Positions 8,134 to 15,777 of a stretch of 64,000 nt of DNA are shown in pieces (positions within the stretch are counted from its first letter, which is position 1; every line of letters begins with the position of its first letter). The stretch spans positions 62,001 through 126,000 of the forward strand of contig NZ_JBNPWZ010000005.1 in the NCBI RefSeq assembly GCF_050433565.1. The letters are read 5' to 3'. Position numbers and translations under genes: made by a program. The notes below the pieces were generated by a model that did not search any database, was not told the DNA's origin, and worked only from the letters and a program-made list of their open reading frames with translations. Source of the stretch: Ornithinibacillus bavariensis (lineage in GTDB: Bacteria; Bacillota; Bacilli; Bacillales; Amphibacillaceae).

Positions 8134-8961
8134 ATGAGTAAAATAAGACTAGATGTTCTACTAGTAGAAAGAAATTTAATAGAAACAAGAGAAAAAGCAA
8201 AACGAGCGATTATGGCTGGTTTAGTTTTTTCTGAGCAAGAAAGATTAGATAAGCCAGGCATGAAGGTGGATGAAACTATTCCATTAACAGTAAAAGGAAA
8301 AGTCATTCCTTATGTTGGTCGAGGTGGGCTAAAGCTAGAGAAGGCTCTTCAAGTGTTTTCCGTCAATGTTCATGATAAAATTATGGTAGATATCGGCTCT
8401 TCTACAGGTGGGTTCACAGACTGTGCGCTTCAGAATGGAGCGAGGCTTTGTTATGCCATTGATGTTGGCTATAATCAATTAGACTGGAAGCTGCGTAGTG
8501 ATCCGCGTGTAATTGTCATGGAGCGTACGAATTTTCGTTATGTTACGAAGGATATGCTGCAAAGTGGATTACCAAGCTTTGCTACGATCGATGTATCCTT
8601 TATTTCCTTAAAATTGATTTTACCTGTTTTAAAACATATTTTAGTTTCCAACAGTGATGTAGTTACACTGATAAAGCCACAGTTTGAGGCAGGAAGGGAA
8701 CAGGTAGGAAAAAAAGGAATTGTCCGTGATAGAAAAGTCCATTTAGATGTACTACATTCTATTCTTTCATTTGCTAAGGACGAAGGATTTGAGCTTTACG
8801 GGTTAACCTATTCTCCGATAACTGGTGGAGATGGTAATGTGGAATTTTTGGCACATTTAGGTTGGAACAAAGATAAAAGTGGGTTAACAATTGAAGAATT
8901 AAATCCAGAGGACGTAGTCAATAGAGCTCATACAGACTTGACGACACCACAGAATAATTGA
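8134..8961 (+). CDS. tlyA: TlyA family rRNA (cytidine-2'-O)-methyltransferase / hemolysin A homologue (YqxC)
   Basis: Contains an N-terminal S4 RNA-binding domain (about residues 5-65, beginning RLDVLLVERNL) and an FtsJ-like SAM methyltransferase domain with DIGSSTGGFTDCAL (around 87) and the K-D-K-E-type positions including TLIKPQFE (around 178). Mycobacterial TlyA 2'-O-methylates 16S and 23S rRNA; the target of Bacillus YqxC homologues is less certain. The 275-residue length is typical. It is followed by a terminator, then ahrC. Confidence 0.92.
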   Translation: MSKIRLDVLLVERNLIETREKAKRAIMAGLVFSEQERLDKPGMKVDETIPLTVKGKVIPYVGRGGLKLEKALQVFSVNVHDKIMVDIGSSTGGFTDCALQNGARLCYAIDVGYNQLDWKLRSDPRVIVMERTNFRYVTKDMLQSGLPSFATIDVSFISLKLILPVLKHILVSNSDVVTLIKPQFEAGREQVGKKGIVRDRKVHLDVLHSILSFAKDEGFELYGLTYSPITGGDGNVEFLAHLGWNKDKSGLTIEELNPEDVVNRAHTDLTTPQNN

Positions 8962-8967
8962 GTTTCT

Positions 8968-8993
8968 GGACTACAGCGTTGTAGTCCTTTCTA
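8968..8993 (+). terminator. Terminator after tlyA
   Basis: Perfect 7-bp stem GGACTAC/GTAGTCC (8968-8974, 8981-8987) with a 6-base loop and a short TTTCT tail, seven bases past the tlyA stop. The short T run makes it moderate in strength. Confidence 0.65.
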
Positions 8994-9012
8994 TTTAATT
9001 AGGGGGTGCAAT

Positions 9013-9462
9013 ATGAGTAAGATACAAAGACATATAAAAATTAGAGAACTAATCACTGAAAATGATATTGATACACAGGATGAGCTTGTCGATCGTTTAA
9101 AAAGCCTTGGGTATAACGTGACACAAGCAACAGTTTCACGTGATATTAAGGAACTGCATCTAGTGAAAGTGCCCACCAATGGTGGAAAATATAAGTACAG
9201 TTTACCTGCTGATCAGCGCTTTAATCCTCTTGACAAATTAAAACGGTTAATTATGGATGCATTTGTTAAAATCGACCACACAAGTCATTTCATCGTGTTA
9301 AAGACGCTCCCAGGTAATGCACATGCTGTTGGCGTACTCATTGATAATTTAGACTGGGATGAAATAATGGGAACTATTTGTGGTGACGATACATGCCTAA
9401 TTATTTGTCGTACAGAAGAGGATACCATCACCATTAAAGAACGATTTATTGATATGCTTTAA
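9013..9462 (+). CDS. ahrC: Arginine repressor/regulator ArgR (AhrC)
   Basis: Arginine-responsive hexameric DNA-binding regulator of arginine synthesis and breakdown. The 149 residues show an N-terminal winged helix (KIQRHIKIRELI to QATVSRDIKELHLVKV, about 1-60) and the C-terminal arginine-binding oligomerisation domain with GNAHAVGVLIDNLDW (around 98) and GTICGDDTCLIIC (around 117). The start follows AGGGGGTG. It lies between tlyA and recN, as in B. subtilis. Confidence 0.96.
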   Translation: MSKIQRHIKIRELITENDIDTQDELVDRLKSLGYNVTQATVSRDIKELHLVKVPTNGGKYKYSLPADQRFNPLDKLKRLIMDAFVKIDHTSHFIVLKTLPGNAHAVGVLIDNLDWDEIMGTICGDDTCLIICRTEEDTITIKERFIDML

Positions 9463-9481
9463 TCATAGGGGGTGACTGAGA

Positions 9482-11197
9482 ATGTTAACTGAATTAGCTA
9501 TTCGTAATTTTGCAATTATTGATCAGCTTACGATAACTTTCCAGGATGGCTTAACAGTACTTTCTGGTGAAACAGGTGCAGGGAAATCCATCATTATTGA
9601 TTCGATTCAATTATTAGCTGGAGGGCGATCCTCTGTTGATTTCGTAAGACACGGAGAGGAGAAGGCAGAAATTGAGGGATTATTCTTAATCGATTCAGAC
9701 AATCATCCAATTCATGAAGTGGGAAACCAATACGGTGTAGAAACACGCGACAATGAAATCGTCTTAAATCGAGTAATTACAGCGTCGGGTAAAAGTATTT
9801 GTCGTGTAAATGGAAAGTTAGTCACACTTGCGATATTAAAAGAATTTGGCAGAACACTAATTGATATCCATAGTCAGCATGAAACACAATCGTTAATGAT
9901 TCCAGAAAATCATATCGAATTACTGGACTTGTATAATCGAGATCAAATAGAACAAGCAAAAGAAGAATATCTCACCCTATTTCAGAAATTACAGTCCCTT
10001 CGAAACCGATATAAAGAACTTAATGAAAATGAAAAAGAAATGGCACAACGTCTTGATTTATTGGAGTTTCAATTAAATGAATTAGAAAAAGCGAACTTAG
10101 TCCCAAATGAAGATATAGAATTAGAAAATGAACGTAAGCAGCTTTTAAATTATGAACGAATTTTTAGAGGGATAACAGAAGCATATAATGCTCTTTATGG
10201 TGAAGAAAAGGGCCTGGAATTGTTACATATTGCTCAAAAGGCATTAGAAGAGAATAGTTCATTTGATCCTTTTATCGCCAAAAAGTCTGAGGAAATTACT
10301 AATCATTTTTATATGATTGAAGATCTTACATACCAATTGAGTAATTATATGGATGGTTTAGAATTTGACCCGAATCGCTTAAATGAGATTGAAGGAAGAT
10401 TGGCGGAAATTGACCGATTAAAAAAGAAGTATGGAACGACTGTCAGTGAAATGATTGAGTATATGGGTAAAATAGAAGAAGAAATCGAGCTAATAAATAA
10501 TAAAGAATCTCATCTACAAAAAATAATGAACGAAATAGAAGAAGTAAAACAGGATGCATTTCTTGAAGCAAAACAACTACATGATTTACGGAAGAAAGCA
10601 GCGAAAGCTTTAATAGAAGAGGTTCATGTAGAGCTTAAGGACTTATATTTGGAAAAGTCAACTTTTTCTATTGAATTTTCCCCAGAAACTCCTTCAGAAC
10701 ATGTGGAGCTACATAAAAACGGTTTTGATCAAATTCGCTTTCTAATTTCTACAAATTTAGGGGAGCCTCTAAAAGAAATTAGTAAGGTGGCATCAGGTGG
10801 AGAGCTATCCAGAATCATGCTTGTATTAAAAAAATTGTTTGCGAAACATCAAGGTGTTACTAGTGTTATATTTGATGAAGTGGATACTGGAGTAAGTGGT
10901 CGTGTTGCTCAAGCAATCGCAGAGAAGATTTTCCAAATTTCAAAGGAATCACAAGTCTTATGTATCACACATTTACCACAGGTTGCTGCAATGGCTGATA
11001 CCCATTTATTAATTGAAAAGGATGAGATCAATAATCGGACGTTAACACATGTTTCTGTGTTAACTGAAACAGAACAAATTAATGAGCTAAGTAGGATGAT
11101 GACAGGTACGAAATTAACTAATACTGCTAAAGAGCATGCAAAGGAGCTACTTGATTTAGCAGAGAGCTTTAAAAAGGGACAACTTATAAATAATTAG
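9482..11197 (+). CDS. recN: DNA repair protein RecN
   Basis: SMC-like ATPase that acts early at double-strand breaks. The 571-residue protein has the N-terminal Walker A LSGETGAGKSIIID (around 29), a central coiled-coil region (about 155-390), the signature SGGELSRIMLVLK (around 438) and Walker B VIFDEVDTGVSG (around 463). Length and order of motifs are normal. It starts 19 bases after ahrC and ends before a terminator hairpin. Confidence 0.97.
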   Translation: MLTELAIRNFAIIDQLTITFQDGLTVLSGETGAGKSIIIDSIQLLAGGRSSVDFVRHGEEKAEIEGLFLIDSDNHPIHEVGNQYGVETRDNEIVLNRVITASGKSICRVNGKLVTLAILKEFGRTLIDIHSQHETQSLMIPENHIELLDLYNRDQIEQAKEEYLTLFQKLQSLRNRYKELNENEKEMAQRLDLLEFQLNELEKANLVPNEDIELENERKQLLNYERIFRGITEAYNALYGEEKGLELLHIAQKALEENSSFDPFIAKKSEEITNHFYMIEDLTYQLSNYMDGLEFDPNRLNEIEGRLAEIDRLKKKYGTTVSEMIEYMGKIEEEIELINNKESHLQKIMNEIEEVKQDAFLEAKQLHDLRKKAAKALIEEVHVELKDLYLEKSTFSIEFSPETPSEHVELHKNGFDQIRFLISTNLGEPLKEISKVASGGELSRIMLVLKKLFAKHQGVTSVIFDEVDTGVSGRVAQAIAEKIFQISKESQVLCITHLPQVAAMADTHLLIEKDEINNRTLTHVSVLTETEQINELSRMMTGTKLTNTAKEHAKELLDLAESFKKGQLINN

Positions 11198-11206
11198 TGG
11201 AAATAG

Positions 11207-11236
11207 CCAGATACTATTACGTATCTGGTTTTATTA
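11207..11236 (+). terminator. Terminator after recN
   Basis: Perfect 8-bp stem CCAGATAC/GTATCTGG (11207-11214, 11221-11228) with a 6-base loop, then TTTTATTATT. It separates recN from the sporulation gene spoIVB. Confidence 0.85.
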
Positions 11237-11370
11237 TTCGCATTTTTAAATAGGAAATGTTACACAGCTTTTCTTAACATTTCCCAGTTTAAAAACTTGC
11301 TTTAAAGGTCAAATTAGAAGTACAGATAAAAAATATGGTATGGGTTTAGGAACAAGGAGAGTGGACATTT

Positions 11371-12657
11371 GTGAAATATATAGACAAAATTCGTATCATA
11401 GCAGGAGTATTACTCTTACTCGGACTGCTAATTGTTCCTTTTACGCCCCCAATACAAAATTATTTCACCATTCCCGATAAAATAATTACTTTTCAAAACC
11501 AGTTCCCCATGAAGGTTCCAAGCCTAGGAAAATCAGTTCAAGTTCATGCTGCAGTTAATGACAATGCTGAGGCTGTTAATGCGTCAAGCTTCCACGTAGA
11601 AGAGCCTGGCGATAGTCAGTTAATTTATACGATGGCCGGCGTACCAATAAAAAAAGTAAATGTTTCCGTATTAAAGGATGTAAAAGTGATTCCTGGTGGT
11701 CAATCCATAGGAGTACAGCTGCAGACTTTAGGGGTTTTAGTTGTTGGACATCATCTTGTTAATGGTGATAATGGCACACTCTCTCCAGGCGAGGATGCAA
11801 ACATTAAGGTTGGAGACGTCATTATGGAAATGAATGGTAAGGAAATTGAAGAAATGAATGATGTTAAACCAATAGTCGAAGAATCTGGAAAAAAATCGAT
11901 GCCAGTTAAAATAAAGGTGAAGAGAGGAAAAGAAACCTTTACAACGGAACTATCCCCAGTATTAGATAAAAAAGAGAGCGAATATCGCATAGGATTATAT
12001 ATAAGGGACTCTGCAGCAGGTATTGGAACAATGACCTTCTTTGAGCCAAAGTCCAAGAAATATGGAGCTCTCGGTCATGTGATATCCGATATGGATACAA
12101 AAAAACCAATTGAAATCCACGATGGTACTATCGTTCGATCAACTGTCACTTCCATTCAAAAAGGAAATAATGGAACCCCAGGTGAGAAACAAGCGAAATT
12201 CTCCATAAAAGAAAATAAAATTGGAACGATAACTAAAAATAGTCCATTTGGTATCTTTGGGCAACTAGATGACCAAATAAGGAATGGAAAATATGATAAG
12301 CCTATGCCAATTGCATTATCACATGAAGTTAAAGAGGGACCTGCAAAAATTTTGACAGTTATTGATGGTGAAAAAGTGGAGGAATATGATGTTGAAATTG
12401 TAAGTAGCGTTCCGCAAAAATCACCAGCTACAAAAGGGATGGTCATTCAAATTACTGACCCAAAATTGTTAGAGGCTACTGGTGGAATCGTTCAGGGAAT
12501 GAGTGGTAGTCCTATTATTCAAAATGGCAAAGTAGTCGGTGCGGTTACCCATGTATTTGTAAATGATCCAACAAGTGGATATGGTGTCCATATTGAATGG
12601 ATGTTGCAAGATGCAGGTGTTGATATTTATGATAAAGAGACAGTAAAAGCAAGTTGA
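11371..12657 (+). CDS. spoIVB: SpoIVB serine peptidase (sigma-K checkpoint)
   Basis: Forespore-secreted S55-family peptidase that triggers SpoIVFB processing of pro-sigma-K. The 428-residue product has an N-terminal membrane anchor (about residues 7-27), a PDZ domain (about 105-195, with GVQLQTLGVLVVGH) and a C-terminal peptidase domain with the active-site region GIVQGMSGSPIIQNGKVVGA (around 372-391). The GTG at 11371 follows AAGGAGAG. It is followed by a terminator and spo0A, the conserved order. Forespore sigma factor control is expected from the family; I could not identify a clear promoter in 11237-11370. Confidence 0.96.
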   Translation: MKYIDKIRIIAGVLLLLGLLIVPFTPPIQNYFTIPDKIITFQNQFPMKVPSLGKSVQVHAAVNDNAEAVNASSFHVEEPGDSQLIYTMAGVPIKKVNVSVLKDVKVIPGGQSIGVQLQTLGVLVVGHHLVNGDNGTLSPGEDANIKVGDVIMEMNGKEIEEMNDVKPIVEESGKKSMPVKIKVKRGKETFTTELSPVLDKKESEYRIGLYIRDSAAGIGTMTFFEPKSKKYGALGHVISDMDTKKPIEIHDGTIVRSTVTSIQKGNNGTPGEKQAKFSIKENKIGTITKNSPFGIFGQLDDQIRNGKYDKPMPIALSHEVKEGPAKILTVIDGEKVEEYDVEIVSSVPQKSPATKGMVIQITDPKLLEATGGIVQGMSGSPIIQNGKVVGAVTHVFVNDPTSGYGVHIEWMLQDAGVDIYDKETVKAS

Positions 12658-12664
12658 GTACACG

Positions 12665-12700
12665 GGTTTGACTTTCTTAGGAAGTCAAACCTTTCTCTTT
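12665..12700 (+). terminator. Terminator after spoIVB
   Basis: Perfect 10-bp stem GGTTTGACTT/AAGTCAAACC (12665-12674, 12682-12691) and a T/C-rich tail, just after the spoIVB stop. Confidence 0.85.
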
Positions 12701-12716
12701 CTTGTAGTAAAGATTA

Positions 12717-12725
12717 TTCGACAAA
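12717..12725 (-). promoter_or_regulatory. Spo0A box (distal, reverse orientation)
   Basis: TTCGACAAA is the exact reverse complement of the core Spo0A-binding sequence TTTGTCGAA. It lies 170 bases upstream of the spo0A start and is paired with a direct-orientation box at 12848-12856. Confidence 0.65.
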
Positions 12726-12830
12726 TGGAAATGATTGGTTGTCGCTTTGTAGCAAATACAATAGAAAAACAAAGAAAAATAAAGCTAATAAAAGAAAACA
12801 TAAAAAAATACAAAGTTTTTTTAAAAAAGG

Positions 12831-12859
12831 GAAGGATATTTTAATCTTTTGTCGAATAC
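12831..12859 (+). promoter_or_regulatory. Sigma-H promoter of spo0A with overlapping Spo0A box
   Basis: GAAGGATAT (12831-12839), 11 bases, then GTCGAATAC (12851-12859) matches the sigma-H pattern RNAGGAWWW / RNNGAATWW except for the last base. A perfect Spo0A box TTTGTCGAA (12848-12856) overlaps the -10 element. This fits the known design of the sporulation promoter Ps of spo0A, which is sigma-H dependent and subject to autoregulation. The start codon is 35 bases downstream. Confidence 0.75.
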
Positions 12860-12894
12860 TTTTTATGGACATATAACTGAAGGAGGAGCAATTT

Positions 12895-13677
12895 GTGGAA
12901 AAAATATCAGTATGTTTGGTCGACGACAACCGAGATTTAATACAGTTAATGGAGGAGTTTTTTGACGAGCAGCCAGATATCGAGATTATTGGAACTGCTT
13001 ACAATGGAAAGGATTGCCTTACACTTATTGAAGAGAAAAAACCGGATGTTTTGGTACTAGATATAATCATGCCACATGTAGATGGTTTAGCTGTTTTAAG
13101 CTCGCTGAGGGAGAAGGGTAGAGCTAATAATGATCCATATGTTATCATGCTAACGGCTTTTGGACAGGAAGAGGTAATGAAGAAAGCTGTTGATTTAGGG
13201 GCATCATATTTTATTTTAAAACCATTTGATCTTGATAATCTTGCCGATCAAATTCGTCAAGTGAATGGGCGTTCCGCTATATCTAATCATAGTAACCCAA
13301 TTATGAAGAGGGAAAGAAAGAAAAAGGATTTAGAAGCGAGCATTACCAACATTATTCATGAAATTGGCGTTCCAGCTCATATTAAAGGGTATATGTATTT
13401 AAGAGAAGCGATTACAATGGTTTATAATGACATTGAATTATTAGGTTCCATTACGAAGGTTTTATATCCTGATATTGCGAAGAAATTCAATACTACTTCA
13501 TCCCGTGTAGAACGGGCAATTAGGCATGCTATCGAGGTTGCGTGGAGTAGAGGGAACATAGATTCAATAAGCGCATTATTTGGATATACGGTTAGTATTT
13601 CTAAAGCTAAGCCTACAAACTCGGAATTTATTGCAATGGTTGCAGATAGGCTTCGTCTGGAGCATAAGGCGAGTTAA
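12895..13677 (+). CDS. spo0A: Sporulation master response regulator Spo0A
   Basis: Phosphorelay output regulator that commits the cell to sporulation. The 260-residue protein has a receiver domain with the acidic pocket D10-D11 and phospho-acceptor Asp56 (VLVLDIIMPH), the TAFG segment and Lys in ILKPFD, then a C-terminal effector domain from about residue 145 with the recognition region SSRVERAIRHAIEVAWSRGN (about 201-220). The start is GTG at 12895 behind GGAGGAG. The upstream region contains a sigma-H promoter and two Spo0A boxes. Confidence 0.98.
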   Translation: MEKISVCLVDDNRDLIQLMEEFFDEQPDIEIIGTAYNGKDCLTLIEEKKPDVLVLDIIMPHVDGLAVLSSLREKGRANNDPYVIMLTAFGQEEVMKKAVDLGASYFILKPFDLDNLADQIRQVNGRSAISNHSNPIMKRERKKKDLEASITNIIHEIGVPAHIKGYMYLREAITMVYNDIELLGSITKVLYPDIAKKFNTTSSRVERAIRHAIEVAWSRGNIDSISALFGYTVSISKAKPTNSEFIAMVADRLRLEHKAS

Positions 13678-13714
13678 TACATAAGTGAAAATTTAGTCAG
13701 GATAACTCTATTTT

Positions 13715-13757
13715 AATAAAAAAATTACTGTATCGAATTGTACAGTAATTTTTTTAT
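13715..13757. terminator. Bidirectional terminator between spo0A and aspartate kinase
   Basis: A 12-bp perfect stem AAAATTACTGTA/TACAGTAATTTT (13721-13732, 13741-13752) is flanked by A-rich sequence on the left and T-rich sequence on the right, so it can end both converging transcripts. Confidence 0.85.
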
Positions 13758-13780
13758 TAAAAGATTTCTCTTAATCGACT

Positions 13781-15145
13781 CTATTCATATTCGTAATCGT
13801 CATCAAAAAATACTTTATATAGAGAGTTTACTCCCTTGTTTAAGTCTTTAGCGTCTATTCCAAACATCATGGAAACGTATGAGGAGCCTTGGTTAATCAT
13901 TTTAATATTAACATTAGCATGAGCTAGAGCTGTAGTTGCCTTTTCTGCAATTCCAATGGTTTCCATAATCCCTTCACCAACAATCATAATTAGTGCCAAT
14001 CCATGTTGAAGGGATAGAGAATCTGGATGTAATTCTTCTTTTATTCTCTCTAGTACTTTTACTTCTTTTTCCGGAGTAAACTGTCTTTCTCGAATAATAA
14101 CAGATATGTCATCAATTCCAGATGGGGCATGTTCAAATGAAATTTGCTCATCCTCTAAAATTTGGAGGAGTCTGCGACCAAATCCGATTTCACGATTCAT
14201 TAAATATTTACCTACATATAACGTACTAAATCCAGTATCACTAGCGATTCCCACGACAGCTCTACTCTTCTCTTTCTTTTCTGAAACAACGAAGGTACCT
14301 TGTAGATAAGGATTATTCGTATTCTTTATAGCTACTGGAATTCCTCGTTTAAATGCTGGAATTAATGCTTCATCATGAAATACAGTAAAACCTGCATAGG
14401 AAAGTTCCCGCATCTCTTTATACGTTAATACCTTAATTTCTTTAGGATTCTCTACAATAGTCGGATTCACAGAGTAGACAGAGTCTACGTCAGTAAAGTT
14501 TTCATATAGCTCTGCATGTATTCCAGCAGCTATTATAGAACCAGTAATATCGGATCCACCTCTTGAGAACGTTACAAGTTTACCAGCTTTCGTATAGCCA
14601 AAAAAACCAGGAATGACTAAGATACCACTCCGTTCCCGTAATGTCTTGATTTTCTCAAAACTTTCCGGCAAGATTTGAGCATTTCCAGGTTCATCAGAAA
14701 CTAGTATTCCTGCTTCCTTTGGATTAACGTAATATGCTTCTAATCCCAGGGACACAAGATAGTCACTGACAATTTTAGCAGAGCTATCTTCACCAATTGA
14801 CTTTATCAGATCCATTTTATCAGCGGCAGATTGTTCACGTTTTAAATTATGTAATATAGAATGGTGAATGTCATCTAATAGCTGTCTATTCAAACCTAAG
14901 TCAGTAATGATTTTATGAAAACGAATTATTATGGTTTGTAAAAGTTCTTCATAAGGTTGGTTAGCGAATGATGTATTTGCTAAATCGATGAGAAGATCCG
15001 TCATTTTCCTATCTTCTTTGTTCTGTTTTCCTGGTGCGGATACAATGACAAACTTACGCTTAGGGTCACTTTTTATGATTTCTCCAACCTTTTTAATTTG
15101 TTCAGCACTTGCTAGAGAACTACCACCAAATTTGGCGACCTTCAT
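13781..15145 (-). CDS. Aspartate kinase (class III, YclM/ThrD-like)
   Basis: Catalyses ATP-dependent phosphorylation of aspartate, the first step to lysine, threonine, methionine and diaminopimelate. The 454-residue protein opens with VAKFGGSSLASAEQ, has the conserved FSRGGSDITGS (around 208) and FTDVDSVYSVNP (around 232) segments and two C-terminal ACT domains (about 310-454). Its length equals that of B. subtilis YclM, the lysine/threonine-responsive isoenzyme, rather than the shorter-catalytic-domain LysC. No lysine riboswitch was seen upstream. It is placed between spo0A and bcd, where B. subtilis has other genes. Confidence 0.9.
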   Translation of the reverse strand: MKVAKFGGSSLASAEQIKKVGEIIKSDPKRKFVIVSAPGKQNKEDRKMTDLLIDLANTSFANQPYEELLQTIIIRFHKIITDLGLNRQLLDDIHHSILHNLKREQSAADKMDLIKSIGEDSSAKIVSDYLVSLGLEAYYVNPKEAGILVSDEPGNAQILPESFEKIKTLRERSGILVIPGFFGYTKAGKLVTFSRGGSDITGSIIAAGIHAELYENFTDVDSVYSVNPTIVENPKEIKVLTYKEMRELSYAGFTVFHDEALIPAFKRGIPVAIKNTNNPYLQGTFVVSEKKEKSRAVVGIASDTGFSTLYVGKYLMNREIGFGRRLLQILEDEQISFEHAPSGIDDISVIIRERQFTPEKEVKVLERIKEELHPDSLSLQHGLALIMIVGEGIMETIGIAEKATTALAHANVNIKMINQGSSYVSMMFGIDAKDLNKGVNSLYKVFFDDDYEYE

Positions 15146-15167
15146 CTATCCACACCCCAAGTCTTAA

Positions 15168-15404
15168 TTAGTTATTTTTATTGAGCTTTTTTTCGGCTTG
15201 CTTCCTACGATCTCGATGAATGATAAAACCACCTAAAAAGGTAAGACCGCCTATAAAAAGAAAAAGTCCAAATGCAAACTGGACACCAGTATGAAGAAAG
15301 ATTGGATGGAATTCATCAAATAACGTATCTCTCATGAGTTTTATTCCAATAGCTGCTATAACTCCAGGTATAAATAATGTCAGTGCCGCTACTATTCTAA
15401 TCAT
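15168..15404 (-). CDS. yqzF: Small membrane protein of the DUF2627/YqzF family
   Basis: A 78-residue protein with two hydrophobic segments (about residues 3-20 and 38-62) joined by a short loop, ending in a basic tail (HRDRRKQAEKKLNKNN). I recognise it as YqzF-like by its opening (MIRIVAALTLFIPGVIAAIGIKLMRD) and by its place just upstream of the bkd operon. The function is unknown. The ATG is preceded by AAAGGGAG on the reverse strand. The aspartate kinase starts 22 bases downstream in the same direction, so the two may be cotranscribed. Confidence 0.8.
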   Translation of the reverse strand: MIRIVAALTLFIPGVIAAIGIKLMRDTLFDEFHPIFLHTGVQFAFGLFLFIGGLTFLGGFIIHRDRRKQAEKKLNKNN

Positions 15405-15554
15405 TTTAATCTCCCTTTAGTTTTGCTTGATAAAAGTATACCAAAAAACAAAATAAATAGATAAATTATTTACATTTGCCTAAATAGTAATGTTAACGTA
15501 TGATAGAAAAGTAGAGTTTTCCTTGAAAAATAATAGCATGAAAAGCGCAATATT

Positions 15555-15591
15555 TTTTAATATTTAAAAAATATTTTTTTAAATATTAAAA
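15555..15591. repeat. 37-bp perfect A/T palindrome upstream of bcd
   Basis: A 17-base arm at 15555-15571 is the exact reverse complement of 15575-15591, separated by three bases (TAT), and built only of A and T. It lies about 40-75 bases upstream of the bcd -10 box and next to the cre-like site. It could be an operator or a cruciform-prone element. A role as a terminator is less likely because the flanking genes diverge. Confidence 0.7.
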
Positions 15592-15605
15592 TTAAAGCGC
15601 TTACA
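15592..15605 (+). promoter_or_regulatory. Candidate CcpA (cre) site upstream of bcd
   Basis: TTAAAGCGCTTACA matches the cre consensus TGWAANCGNTNWCA at 13 of 14 positions. It is centred about 35 bases upstream of the TATAAT at 15631. Carbon catabolite control of branched-chain amino acid breakdown would make sense, but binding is only inferred. Confidence 0.55.
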
Positions 15606-15777
15606 TTTTTTATTTACGAATGTTTTGTATTATAATGGTTAATAAGTAAAAAAAATTATGCTCAAAACGATTATATTTTACGTCATGTTTGTATCATGAT
15701 AATGTTAATAGCTCAAGCTGTTTAAGTAAGAGTTTATTATATAGATACTTTACCATTTATTTAAGGAGGAATTTACT

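Larger units (their letters stand above)
15405..15777 (+). promoter_or_regulatory. bcd upstream region with -10 box
   Basis: Divergent, very AT-rich interval between yqzF and bcd. A perfect TATAAT lies at 15631-15636, but no convincing -35 sits at the right distance. A second weak pair, TTTACG (15677-15682) and GATAAT (15698-15703) with 15-base spacing, is possible. No sigma-54 (-24/-12) element was found, unlike B. subtilis bkd, which uses SigL and BkdR. A large palindrome and a cre-like site are listed separately. Confidence 0.5.
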
